Assembly (NCBI GenBank): GCA_902798605.1
Contig: CADBXH010000055.1
Span: 1 to 20,992 of the forward strand
Direction of reading: 5' to 3'
DNA from: an uncultured Ruminococcus sp.
GTDB lineage: Bacteria; Bacillota_A; Clostridia; Oscillospirales; Acutalibacteraceae
Length of the DNA: 20,992 nucleotides
Part shown: positions 1 to 7,500 of the stretch, one piece after another
How positions within the stretch are numbered: the stretch's first letter is position 1
Layout: every line of letters starts with the position of its first letter
Program-made: the position numbers and the translations under genes
The notes under the pieces: generated by a model
What the model saw: only the letters and a program-made list of their open reading frames with translations
What the model was told of the DNA's origin: nothing
Databases searched by the model: none

Positions 1-11
1 AGTGTTTTCAT
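1..11 (-). CDS. possible start of a truncated downstream gene
   Basis: On the minus strand an ATG at 11-9 follows the stop of the cysteine-rich gene by a few bases and is preceded by an AAAGGATGA stretch that could act as a ribosome site. Only the first three codons (M-K-T) lie inside the window, so no function can be given. The position suggests a second gene of the same mobile-element operon. Confidence 0.25.
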
Positions 12-15
12 AAAA

Positions 16-252
16 TCATCCTTTCAGTTTTTCGTTGTAGGCGAGTATGTCGCCGTAGAGTTTTGGGAAAGCAGGCAATACGCATTTCAAAAGATAGTTG
101 CAGTAAATGCCGTACCTGCTGATCAGCTGCACACAGCTGTGATCTTCGCCGTCGTCGAGCAGCAGGCAGTTGTCGTCAATGCAGTTGCAGCACGAATGAC
201 GGACAACGCGGTTTACTCTGTCAGACAGCTCTTCGGTGATTTTTAGTACCAT
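16..252 (-). CDS. small cysteine-rich VLP-domain-like protein of a mobile element
   Basis: A 78-residue protein with five or more cysteines (H-S-C-C-N-C near residues 19-24, C-N-Y-L-L-K-C-V-L-P near 51-60). The C-V-L-P signature and cysteine spacing match my recollection of the Cys_rich_VLP family, small proteins found next to relaxase and transfer genes in clostridial conjugative elements; they may bind metal. The start at 252 is chosen over the longer reading frame because an AAAGGAGG site (268-261 on the minus strand) lies 8 bases upstream. It is transcribed away from the zinc-ribbon gene at 558 and seems to lead into another gene beyond the left edge. The molecular role is unknown. Confidence 0.7.
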   Translation of the reverse strand: MVLKITEELSDRVNRVVRHSCCNCIDDNCLLLDDGEDHSCVQLISRYGIYCNYLLKCVLPAFPKLYGDILAYNEKLKG

Positions 253-265
253 AGCTTGTACCTCC

Positions 266-341
266 TTTCGTGTATTTTGGAGGGCTTTTCGTCCCTCTAC
301 TGTATTAAATACACGAAAATCCGAAAACTTAGGGTTTTCGG
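266..341 (-). promoter_or_regulatory. nested inverted repeats in the leader of the cysteine-rich gene
   Basis: A perfect 12-bp inverted repeat pairs 266-277 with 307-318 (TTTCGTGTATTT and its complement). Inside it GAGGG (280-284) can pair with CCCTC (293-297). Next to it is a second perfect hairpin, CCGAAAAC (321-328) with GTTTTCGG (334-341). On the minus strand these lie just upstream of the start at 252, and the long stem reaches into the ribosome site at 261-268. This could be a translational or attenuation control structure, or an operator for a divergent regulator. Confidence 0.4.
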
Positions 342-465
342 AAAACAAGGTAAAAACGAAAAAGAAAACATCCGTAAACGGCTTGAACAGTGCATTTTTG
401 AATCTGAAAGAGAATTTTATGATAAATCGGAAAACAAAAAATCGAAAAATTTTTCAAAAAAACCA

Positions 466-490
466 CTCAAAATCTGCTCAAAATCTGAGC
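466..490 (+). repeat. tandem 11-bp repeat ending in a small palindrome
   Basis: CTCAAAATCTG occurs at 466-476 and again directly at 477-487. The second copy forms the hairpin GCTCA-AAATC-TGAGC (476-490). The repeat lies about 70 bases before the start at 558 in an A-rich, non-coding stretch (253-557) that also contains the palindrome GAAAAATTTTTC (444-455). A one-helical-turn period is typical of operators; no regulator can be named. Confidence 0.35.
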
Positions 491-557
491 ATAGGGAGTT
501 TTATGGGACTGCTGTTTTGGTAGACTTGATAGTGAGGATAGTGAAGAGGTGTTGATT

Positions 558-1694
558 ATGGAAAAAATCAGATTTTTCAGCGCCGATTTTCGTGACGGAA
601 GAATACGAATCGGCAGCAAAACTTACTCTGCCGGTACGTTCGCTACGCACCTGTTGAATCAATATTATAAAGACGATACGGCGGCACGGTTAGCGGTTTT
701 CAAACGATACAGCTGGCACCTTTACGATACGATCTCTACCGGTTATCTTGATAACAATGATGTTTTACGATCCGGGTGGGAGATCCTGCAAATCTTAAAA
801 ACCTTGCCTAAACTGCAACCGTTCACTAAGCTGGATGTTGAAGCAGAGCGTATAAGAATATCTGTACTTTTCACAGAGGATAACGCAAACTTTATCCGAG
901 AGCATTTCAATGCAAAGGCTCAAATATTAGCGATGGGAATCAATGAATCTGCTTTGGATTTATTGCCGATTGAAATAGATAAGGAAATGCAGAAAAAAGC
1001 GGACAGCCTACTTGATGATGTAATGACAACGCTGACTTTCTATGACCGTATCAGCAACGATATGCGTGAAGCGTTTGAGGGTTTAACCGAGTTCTGCGAC
1101 AGGCTTGATGAAGCGGAGCGGTTTGACGAGCCTCACTTGCTTCCAATAGCGCTCGATATATTCGGCAGCGAAAAGCTCGATATTTCTTCTGAATATGTCG
1201 CTATGCGCAAGACGGCAAAGAGCAAAAGTCTGGTTACGGCGAGAAGGATGTATTTTGATAATTTCTACAGCTTTGTGCTAACGGATTTCTTCGAGGGCTT
1301 GCACTACGGTCACTATCCGAGAAGATGTCCGATTTGTAAGCGTTATTTCCTGATGACTTCTGCTCGGCGGCAGGTTTATTGCAACGGAACCGCGCCGTAT
1401 ACGCTGAAAGGCAATCCCATCACTTGCCGAAAGTATGCTGCGAGGATGAAGGAGAAGGAGCGTTCCGAAGGTAATCCGATTTATCCCATTTACAAGAGCC
1501 GCTGCTCGGCTATTCGTGTAGAACAAAAAAGAAGCACCATCACAGCGGAGTTCGCTGCAATGGCGCTGAAGGTCGCTAAAGAGTATTGGCAAAGGGCGGA
1601 ATACGACGATAATTACGCTAACGGTCAATACAAAGCGGATATGAAACGAGAAAAAATATATATGGAAACGGACAGGAGAATAAAGCAAAAGTGA
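558..1694 (+). CDS. DUF6076-like protein with C-terminal zinc ribbon
   Basis: A 378-residue soluble protein. The N-terminal 240 residues are mixed helical with no motif I recognise. Near the C-terminus is a clear zinc-binding pattern: C257-P-I-C260, C275 and C290, inside the sequence R-R-C-P-I-C-K-R-Y-F, followed by a basic helix. The layout resembles CGNR-type zinc fingers and the DUF6076 proteins that I recall from clostridial mobile elements, which suggests nucleic-acid binding. The ATG at 558 is preferred to the in-frame GTG at 549 because AGAGG lies 7 bases upstream. It overlaps the next gene by four bases (GTGA), so the two are probably translated together. The family name is from memory. 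Confidence 0.65.
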   Translation: MEKIRFFSADFRDGRIRIGSKTYSAGTFATHLLNQYYKDDTAARLAVFKRYSWHLYDTISTGYLDNNDVLRSGWEILQILKTLPKLQPFTKLDVEAERIRISVLFTEDNANFIREHFNAKAQILAMGINESALDLLPIEIDKEMQKKADSLLDDVMTTLTFYDRISNDMREAFEGLTEFCDRLDEAERFDEPHLLPIALDIFGSEKLDISSEYVAMRKTAKSKSLVTARRMYFDNFYSFVLTDFFEGLHYGHYPRRCPICKRYFLMTSARRQVYCNGTAPYTLKGNPITCRKYAARMKEKERSEGNPIYPIYKSRCSAIRVEQKRSTITAEFAAMALKVAKEYWQRAEYDDNYANGQYKADMKREKIYMETDRRIKQK

Positions 1695-2572
1695 GCCATA
1701 TCGAGAAAAAAGAATTTGAAACATACCGCATTACGCCGCCACCGCCTAAATGGAAGTTGCAGGAGTATATTCGGCAGTATGTTCAGACCGGCGACGAAAA
1801 ATATTTCTATTGGTTTCTGCACCACTATGAGCCGACGATAAATGAAAAGGCAAAGTTCTTCAGGAAAAAGTATAAAATTTATCATTTTTCTGATTTAAAG
1901 CAGGCGCTGGCGTATGGCTTGTGTAAGGCTCTGATTAAATACGATATTTCCATAGCGCCTTTTCTGCCGTATGCTCAGAGGTATATGGAGCGTGAAGCTC
2001 ATAACTATATCCGCACAATGCGGACAGGCTATTCCGTTCAAAGCGAATTTGAATACTCTCGGCTGAGAAAAGCTATGGCGATATATACTGATTTAGGCGA
2101 GGAGTTTACGGAAGATGTTATATCTATGGTAGCAGAAAGAATCGGCGAAAGCTACGAGAAAACAAAATCGATCATCAAGGGCGGAATACTAACCGAAAGC
2201 TATACGGATATTCAGAACAAAAAGGATGATGACGATGAAACAGAATCAAGCCTAATCGTACCCGATTCCTCGCTCAATCCCGAAAATATCTATTTCAAGC
2301 AGGAGCTTTATGACAAGCTGTATGAAGCCTACGACGGCTTGGAATATACAGAGAAAATAATGCTCGCCCAGCACCTCGGTTTTTGCCCTGAATGTTTTAG
2401 CACCCTCTACGCCGACAAAAATGATATAGACGAAAACGGTAAGCCGAAAGAAAAGCCATTCAAGCCGCTGCCCTATACCGACATCGCTACCGATCACGGG
2501 TTCAGTGATGCTGATACGGCTAAGAGGGTTTGTGAAAAAGCGCTGAATACTATCAAAACTGCTGTTAAATAA
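1691..2572 (+). CDS. sigma-70-like factor of mobile-element type
   Basis: A 293-residue protein starting at a GTG that overlaps the previous stop, with AGGAGA about 11 bases upstream. Residues about 65-115 resemble sigma region 2 (G-L-C-K-A-L-I-K-Y-D, then a Y-A-Q-R-Y-M-E-R-E-A helix). Residues about 120-165 look like region 3, and the last 80 residues (Y-T-D-I-A then D-A-D-T-A-K-R-V-C-E-K-A-L) like a region-4 helix-turn-helix. An acidic linker (D-D-D-D-E-T-E near residue 178) joins the halves. Such proteins occur as cargo of clostridial integrative elements. It may direct polymerase to the element's own promoters; its partner is probably the zinc-ribbon protein. Confidence 0.65.
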   Translation: MSHIEKKEFETYRITPPPPKWKLQEYIRQYVQTGDEKYFYWFLHHYEPTINEKAKFFRKKYKIYHFSDLKQALAYGLCKALIKYDISIAPFLPYAQRYMEREAHNYIRTMRTGYSVQSEFEYSRLRKAMAIYTDLGEEFTEDVISMVAERIGESYEKTKSIIKGGILTESYTDIQNKKDDDDETESSLIVPDSSLNPENIYFKQELYDKLYEAYDGLEYTEKIMLAQHLGFCPECFSTLYADKNDIDENGKPKEKPFKPLPYTDIATDHGFSDADTAKRVCEKALNTIKTAVK

Positions 2573-2617
2573 CAATCCGCAGTGATATTAGCGTAAATCA
2601 AAAATCGAATCGGATGA

Positions 2618-2654
2618 GAAAAGCTGCCTTGGATTTCAAGGCAGTTTTAATTTA
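2618..2654 (+). terminator. intrinsic terminator after the sigma-like gene
   Basis: CTGCCTTG (2624-2631), a five-base loop, CAAGGCAG (2637-2644), then TTTTAATTT. The upstream A-run pairs with the T-run. It ends the two-gene transcript 558-2572. Confidence 0.85.
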
Positions 2655-2657
2655 GTA

Positions 2658-2686
2658 TGGACAGAAATAAAATGTTTTATTATAAT
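2658..2686 (+). promoter_or_regulatory. sigma-A promoter of the broken TetR gene
   Basis: TGGACA (2658-2663), a 17-base spacer, and a perfect TATAAT (2681-2686), 30 bases before the ATG at 2716. The promoter is intact although its gene is not. Confidence 0.75.
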
Positions 2687-2715
2687 GGTAGTGAAATAGA
2701 ACAGGGTGATCGGAA

Positions 2716-2850
2716 ATGAAACGAATGACAGCAAAAGAGCTCCTCGCTGAATCGTTTAGAGAGCTGGCGAAGACAAAGAAGATAACAAAATTACAGTTAA
2801 GGCAATACCGCATAATTCAGGTGTGCGGATTGCGCAGTAGCTTTGCATAG
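2716..2850 (+). pseudogene. TetR-family regulator, cut off after the first helices
   Basis: The frame opens with an ATG preceded by AGGGTGAT and reads M-K-R-M-T-A-K-E-L-L-A-E-S-F-R-E-L-A, then K-T-K-K-I-T-K. This is the typical start of a small TetR-type regulator, just before the helix-turn-helix. At codon 29 the sequence runs into the repeat at 2801-2839 and stops at 2848-2850 after 44 codons. The DNA-binding and ligand domains are missing, so it cannot be a working regulator. The lost gene may have controlled a neighbour that is also gone or the CPBP gene. Confidence 0.65.
2801..2839 (+). repeat. short MITE end, copy 1
   Basis: This 39-base stretch beginning GGCAATACCGCATAATTC is identical to 4149-4187. 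It interrupts the TetR reading frame. Only the terminal part of the element is present. It contains the internal pair CCGCA/TGCGG. Confidence 0.8.
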
Positions 2851-2884
2851 ATTATGTTACCCAAATCGAAGATTTGGACATAAT
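2851..2884. repeat. long perfect-arm hairpin beside the repeat
   Basis: ATTATGT (2851-2857), TAC, CCAAATC (2861-2867), GAA, GATTTGG (2871-2877), ACATAAT (2878-2884). Fourteen base pairs are interrupted by one three-base bulge. No T-run follows on the plus strand, so it is not a standard terminator. It may be an end structure of a small mobile element or a recombination scar. Confidence 0.6.
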
Positions 2885-3039
2885 CTCGGTTGTTCGATCG
2901 CGGATATTATTCATTCGCATTACCCATAACATCTGATTTATATATATTGCAGGAAGAAAATCAGGAAACAGTGCAAAAAGATCAGGACGCCGAAACAAAC
3001 GAAAAAGATTCCGAGCAAAACAACACAAGCGACAAATAG
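2884..3039 (+). other. open fragment with acidic tail, possible gene remnant
   Basis: Fifty-one sense codons run from just after a TAA (2881-2883) to a TAG at 3037-3039 with no start codon or ribosome site. The second half is very hydrophilic (Q-E-E-N-Q-E-T-V-Q-K-D-Q and onwards, rich in E, D, K, N), like the tail of a larger protein. Together with the broken TetR gene this suggests that 2800-3040 is the debris of a deletion. Otherwise nothing functional is visible here. Confidence 0.25.
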
Positions 3040-3081
3040 AAAAACATCCGCCACAGATACCGTTTTGGTACTGTGGCGGAT
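3038..3081 (-). terminator. terminator of the CPBP protease gene
   Basis: ATCCGCCACAG (3046-3056) pairs with CTGTGGCGGAT (3071-3081), and the inner TACC pairs with GGTA. On the minus strand the hairpin is followed by TGTTTTTC, 70 bases after the stop at 3152. Confidence 0.75.
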
Positions 3082-3151
3082 AAATACTTTTGGGATAGTT
3101 ATAACCAATCATTCTTTTCGGCGTGTTATTCAATTCTAAATATGCAAGTAA

Positions 3152-4102
3152 TTACGCGTATTTTTCCGTCTTTGCTTGCTGTTTAGCCGCGATTTTAGCG
3201 TTGAATTTCGCTGCGTCATCCTTCTTTACGCGGTCAAACCAACCGAGCTTTTTGTTCGCAAAGATTATGAACGCGATATACAAACCGAAGATGACGCTGC
3301 TGATGATAAGATCACCGATTTGCACATCAGCGGTAACGCCTTCAAAGCCGAAGCCGGTGAAGTAAAACGCGACCATGTTGTTGATTATATGCAGTGCGCA
3401 GCTCGCTTCAAGACCTTTTGTGATGCAGGCGCAAATACCGAGCGCTACGCCCATCATTGCGACTGAAATCACACCGATGACATTATAGGGGTGTGCGGCG
3501 GCAAAAATTATCGTTTGCAGCAGGATTGGAATGATCGGGAACTTTATCCACGCACCGAACATCGTCATAAACTGACCGCGGAATACGTATTCCTCCGCAA
3601 TGCACTGAAGCGGTACAAGAACCGTACATAAAATGAAGCCGAGAACCGTAAAGCGAATCTCGCCCGTTTGTTTACTCGTGAGCAGACCGATAACCGTCAT
3701 AGGCAGTGCAATAAGCATCAGCCCTGCGGCAAAGCACTTGAAGAATACCGCGAAGTCAAAACCTCCGCGTGAGGATGAAATCGACGAAAACGGACGGGCA
3801 TTGATGATTTTGTTGCCGAGAAAAACCGCCGGCAGCATAACCGCTATACCGCCGAGGGACAGTATTGCGCCTAAAGGTGTATAGGCGTCCAGTGTGTCAT
3901 AGCCGCCGAAAATAAGCTTTTGCAGATCGTATCCCTGAATTGTCGCAATGATCTCGCCGATAATTGACAGCACAATTGAGAAAATCAGGAAAAATCCGAA
4001 CGCGACCAGCATGGCAAGCAGGGGCTTGTACCACTTGTATGGTGTGAATTTCTTTTGATAGGGCAGGTACGCAGGCACCTTGGTCGTTTGATTGTTTAAC
4101 AT
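3152..4102 (-). CDS. CPBP (CAAX/Abi) family intramembrane metalloprotease
   Basis: A 316-residue membrane protein with about eight hydrophobic segments. The family's three active-site motifs are visible: E170-E171-Y-V-F-R175-G, F200-A-A-A-H204, and H238-I-I-N241-N242. In Firmicutes these proteases process or protect against peptides, and some serve bacteriocin immunity; the substrate here is unknown. The C-terminus is a basic, alanine-rich cytosolic tail. The start has GAGGAGGAA six bases upstream. It is divergent from the NRPS operon, and its leader would run through repeat copy 2 (4149-4246). A role in self-protection against the NRPS product is possible only by proximity. Confidence 0.88.
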   Translation of the reverse strand: MLNNQTTKVPAYLPYQKKFTPYKWYKPLLAMLVAFGFFLIFSIVLSIIGEIIATIQGYDLQKLIFGGYDTLDAYTPLGAILSLGGIAVMLPAVFLGNKIINARPFSSISSSRGGFDFAVFFKCFAAGLMLIALPMTVIGLLTSKQTGEIRFTVLGFILCTVLVPLQCIAEEYVFRGQFMTMFGAWIKFPIIPILLQTIIFAAAHPYNVIGVISVAMMGVALGICACITKGLEASCALHIINNMVAFYFTGFGFEGVTADVQIGDLIISSVIFGLYIAFIIFANKKLGWFDRVKKDDAAKFNAKIAAKQQAKTEKYA

Positions 4103-4148
4103 AGATGTTCCTCCTCATAAAGTACAGCCCTTCACTGCACAACTTTTA

Positions 4149-4246
4149 GGCAATACCGCATAATTCAGGTGTGCGGATTGCGCAGTAAGATTTTTCGTCA
4201 GGTTGTACAAATAAATTGAGGTAAGGCTGTCGCCTTGCCGAGATTT
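4149..4246 (+). repeat. MITE half, copy 2, upstream of the NRPS operon
   Basis: Starts GGCAATACC and carries the family's right arm, including a 75-base stretch (4172-4246) that is identical, in reverse complement, to 15744-15818. Compared with copy 3 it has an extra 14 bases (GCATAATTCAGGTG) after GGCAATACC. The second terminal arm of the element is absent here. It contains a small hairpin around TAAGGC-TGTC-GCCTTG. Confidence 0.85.
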
Positions 4247-4247
4247 C

Positions 4248-4287
4248 TGACTGTGCTTACAGTATAACACACGGACTGCAACAACAG
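4248..4287 (-). promoter_or_regulatory. probable promoter of the CPBP gene
   Basis: On the minus strand a TATACT (4266-4261) is followed five bases later by CACAGTCA (4255-4248) and preceded by CTGTTGT (4287-4281). The same three blocks occur before the secreted-protein gene (17748-17712), with identical spacing between the first two. No good -35 is visible, so this is tentative. Confidence 0.35.
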
Positions 4288-4298
4288 TATGACACAAA

Positions 4299-4337
4299 CA
4301 GGAGGAATTTGAAAACTTTTTTCAAAAGCTCTTCCTG
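4299..4337. repeat. imperfect 39-bp hairpin between the divergent promoters
   Basis: CAGGA (4299-4303) pairs with TCCTG (4333-4337), and TTTGAAAA (4308-4315) pairs with TTTTCAAA (4319-4326). It lies in the 4247-4503 gap between the CPBP gene and the NRPS promoter. The rest of that gap holds only a weak hairpin near 4422-4442. It could be an operator or a leftover terminator. Confidence 0.35.
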
Positions 4338-4503
4338 ACTGAGAAAGATACGTTCTCTTACATGTGTGAGATCATATGCCAAACACCGTGCTGTTTTGCT
4401 TTTTGATTCAGGCGCAATTTATAAACCACCTTCGGCTAAAGTGGCTCGAGTCAATTGTGTCGTTATTATTAATCAAAAAATTGAATTTTATTTCAAATAG
4501 ATA

Positions 4504-4532
4504 GTGACAATCTCCAAAGATTGTATTATAAT
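4504..4532 (+). promoter_or_regulatory. sigma-A promoter of the NRPS operon
   Basis: GTGACA (4504-4509), a 17-base spacer, and TATAAT (4527-4532). Only the first base of the -35 departs from consensus. The start codon is 38 bases further on, with AAGGA at 4556-4560. Confidence 0.8.
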
Positions 4533-4569
4533 AAAAGTTGATTAAATTTATTAATAAGGACTGATCTTT

Positions 4570-7500
4570 TTGAATGGTATCATTGAAAGAATTGTTAATA
4601 ACGTCAAAGACTACCCTAACTTTCCTATTATCAATGACAGCGTCTCAAATACCGGCTACACCTTTAAGGAATTTGATCTTGCGGCGCGCAGGATCGCCTC
4701 AAAGCTCAGCCGGCTCGGCGTATCCCGCCGTGATTTTGTGACTATCGAGCTGCCCCGAAATAAGGAATACATCGCCTCTATGTACGCCGTATGGATGGTC
4801 GGCGCGGCGTTTGCGCCCCTATCCCCGACCTATCCCGAGGATCGTCTCGCATATATCCGCGAGGACTGTCATGCAACAGCAACAATCAACGAAAAGTTCC
4901 TCAGAGGTATCGAAAACGAGGCTCCCATAGAAGAAATCGTATTCCCCGATCCCTCCGATCCCTCGCTGCTGATCTACACCTCCGGATCCACCGGAAAGCC
5001 AAAGGGCGTTCTGCATTCCCACGCCGGCATCTGCGCTTCCGTTATGCGCTATATCGGATATATCGACGTTCCCGAGGGTAGCCGTGCCGCACTCGGTGCG
5101 CCGTTCACTTTTGTTGCCTCCGTACAGGGCATTTTCTCGCCGCTATGCTCGGTTATCTCCGCCTACCTTATGCCGTATGAAGCTATGCGCGATCCCGTGC
5201 TGCTGGCGGACTATGTGTACGATAATCAGATAAACCGTGTATTCATCAGCCCGAAAATGCTGCGCGTTTTCAAGCAGAAGGGCAATTCGCTTAAAATTGT
5301 CTTTACCGGCAGCGAACGCGTTTCAAATATCTACAGCGACGAATTTGACATCCACGTTATGTACGGTCAGACCGAGTCAGCAGGCGCGGTGCTCGGGTAC
5401 AAAATCGATAAACCCCTCGACAACACGCCTATCGGCAAGCCCATCGGCGATGTGCGCGCGTATATTCTCGACGAAAACGGCGCGGAAGCAGACGAGGGCG
5501 AGCTTTGCCTTGCGGGTATCTTTTCGGACGGGTATCTGAACCTCGAGGAACAAACAGCAAAGACCTTTGTCGATAATCCCTTCAAGGATAGCGACGGCTT
5601 TGACACCTTGCTAAAGACCGGCGACATAGTCAGGCGCCTCGATGACGGCAACATCCTCTTCCTCAACCGAAAGGACTGGATGGTAAAGATCAACGGCCAG
5701 CGCGTTGAGCCCGGCGAGATCGAAGCCATCATCAAAAACACCGAGGGCGTCCACGACGCCGCGATAAAGGACTTTAAGAACCAGTACGGTCAGGTCTATC
5801 TGGTAGCTTACTATGTGGAGGATTCTCCCGTTGACCCTGAGGACCTCAAGGCCTCGATCAGCGAGAAGCTCCCGTCCTATATGATTCCCGCGTTCTTTGT
5901 CAAGCTCGACAAGCTCCCCGTAAACGCAAACGGCAAGCTCAACAGAAACGCTCTGGAAGCTCCCGAAGCGGGCAGCTTCAAAAACGAATATATCGCCCCC
6001 GAGACCGATATGCAAAAGGTTCTTTGCTCCGCGTTTGAAGCCGTGCTCGGCATTGAGAACGTCGGCGTGGACGACGACTTCTTCGCACTCGGCGGCGACT
6101 CGATCAAATGCGCTATGGTCGCAGAAAAGTGCGGCGTATACAAGATCACGACCGCTGATATATTTGCGGGCAAATCTCCGCGTATGATCGAACGCCTGCT
6201 GATCAAAAAGGCAAGCGCAAAAACACGCGTTAAAAAGAGCAAAAAGGTTAGAGTCTATCCGCTGACTCCATTTGAGCGCGGAATGTACCTCGAGCAGAAG
6301 CTCAACGAAAGCTCTATAGTTTATAATCTCAACATCGCCGCCATCATCAAGGGCTCCGATATTGAGACCGTCAAAGCCTCGCTCAACTCCGTTTTTAAAG
6401 CGCACGAGGCGTTCACCTCATACTACGGAGAAGAGAACGGATTACCTGTTCGCATACTCTCGGACAAGCTCCCAAAAATCGTCGAAAAGACAGCCGAGAG
6501 CCGCGAGGAAGTCATAGCGATCATCGACGGCTATGACGAGCCCTTCAACCTTAACACCGGCATCCCTGTCCGCCCGACACTGTACACGGTTTCTGACGGC
6601 AGTATTATCCTACATCTTGCGATCCACCACATCGCCTTCGACGGCGGCTCTGCAAAGACCTTTGTCAGCGAGCTGATCGAGGGACTCAACGGCAACGAGA
6701 TCACCGCATCCGAGTTTGACCTCTCCGACCTCTATGATGACAACACAGATGACAAGCACGACAGCGGAATGGCATTCTACAAGGAGCTGTTCAAAGACGG
6801 CGTGCCCGTCAACGAAATGCCCGTCAAGGGCAAGCGGCCTAAGGTACATCCCCTTTCCGACCGCGAGATCACCTTTGACTATAACAACGAAGCCCTCAAG
6901 GTCATCGACAATACCGCGCGCCGATACAGCGTGACCGAGTTCGAACTGATTTTCTCAGCCGTCTCGATGGTTTTGGGTAAATATACCGCTTCCGAGGACG
7001 TCGTTCTCGGAATCCCGACCAATATGCGGCCAAACGACGCCGACAACGTGATCGGTATGTTCGTCAACACCGCTCCCGTCCGCGTAAAGCCCGTAAGAGC
7101 CGCCGCTATCTCCGATTATCTCAACTCCGTAAGCATAGCTGTCCGCAACGCCACCTACGGCGCTTCACTGCCGTTTGAGGAGGTCGTCGGCGAGTTTGTT
7201 AAGCAGCGCGACGAATCACGCAATCCTATCTTTGACGTCAGCGTTAACTTTATGTGGAATCCGCCTGCTTACGATAAGGACGGTTTGAGCGTAGAGCTGT
7301 ATTCTCCGCTTCAAAAAATGAGCCGCGATATCGGTATCGTTATCCGCAAGGGAGAAAAAGGACTTCACTTTATGATTCAATACTCCTCAGAGCTTTTTGA
7401 GGATGCGGTTATTGAAAACTTCATCGGTCAGCTCAAATACACTATCTCACTGCTCTCGGGCGATGCGATGACCGTCCGTCACGCGCTGGTACTGCCTGCT

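Noticed and set aside
2852..3133. Minus-strand 93-codon frame with cysteine-rich stretch
   Set aside because: It runs through the CPBP terminator and the deletion debris, has no ribosome site, and has no recognisable motif.
4309..4338. Nine-codon leader peptide M-K-T-F-F-K-S-S-S after GGAGG with a TTG start
   Set aside because: The spacer is only three bases, no promoter on the plus strand precedes it, and the sequence is better explained as part of the hairpin at 4299-4337.
4420..4445. Weak hairpin ACCACCTTCGGCTAAAGTGG as a riboswitch or IS200-type end
   Set aside because: It is short with one mismatch, lies upstream of the promoter so is not in the transcript, and no transposase is near.
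5611..6405. Long minus-strand frame (264 codons) inside the NRPS gene
   Set aside because: It is a shadow of the GC-rich third codon positions of the synthetase; it has no ribosome site and covers the carrier domain.
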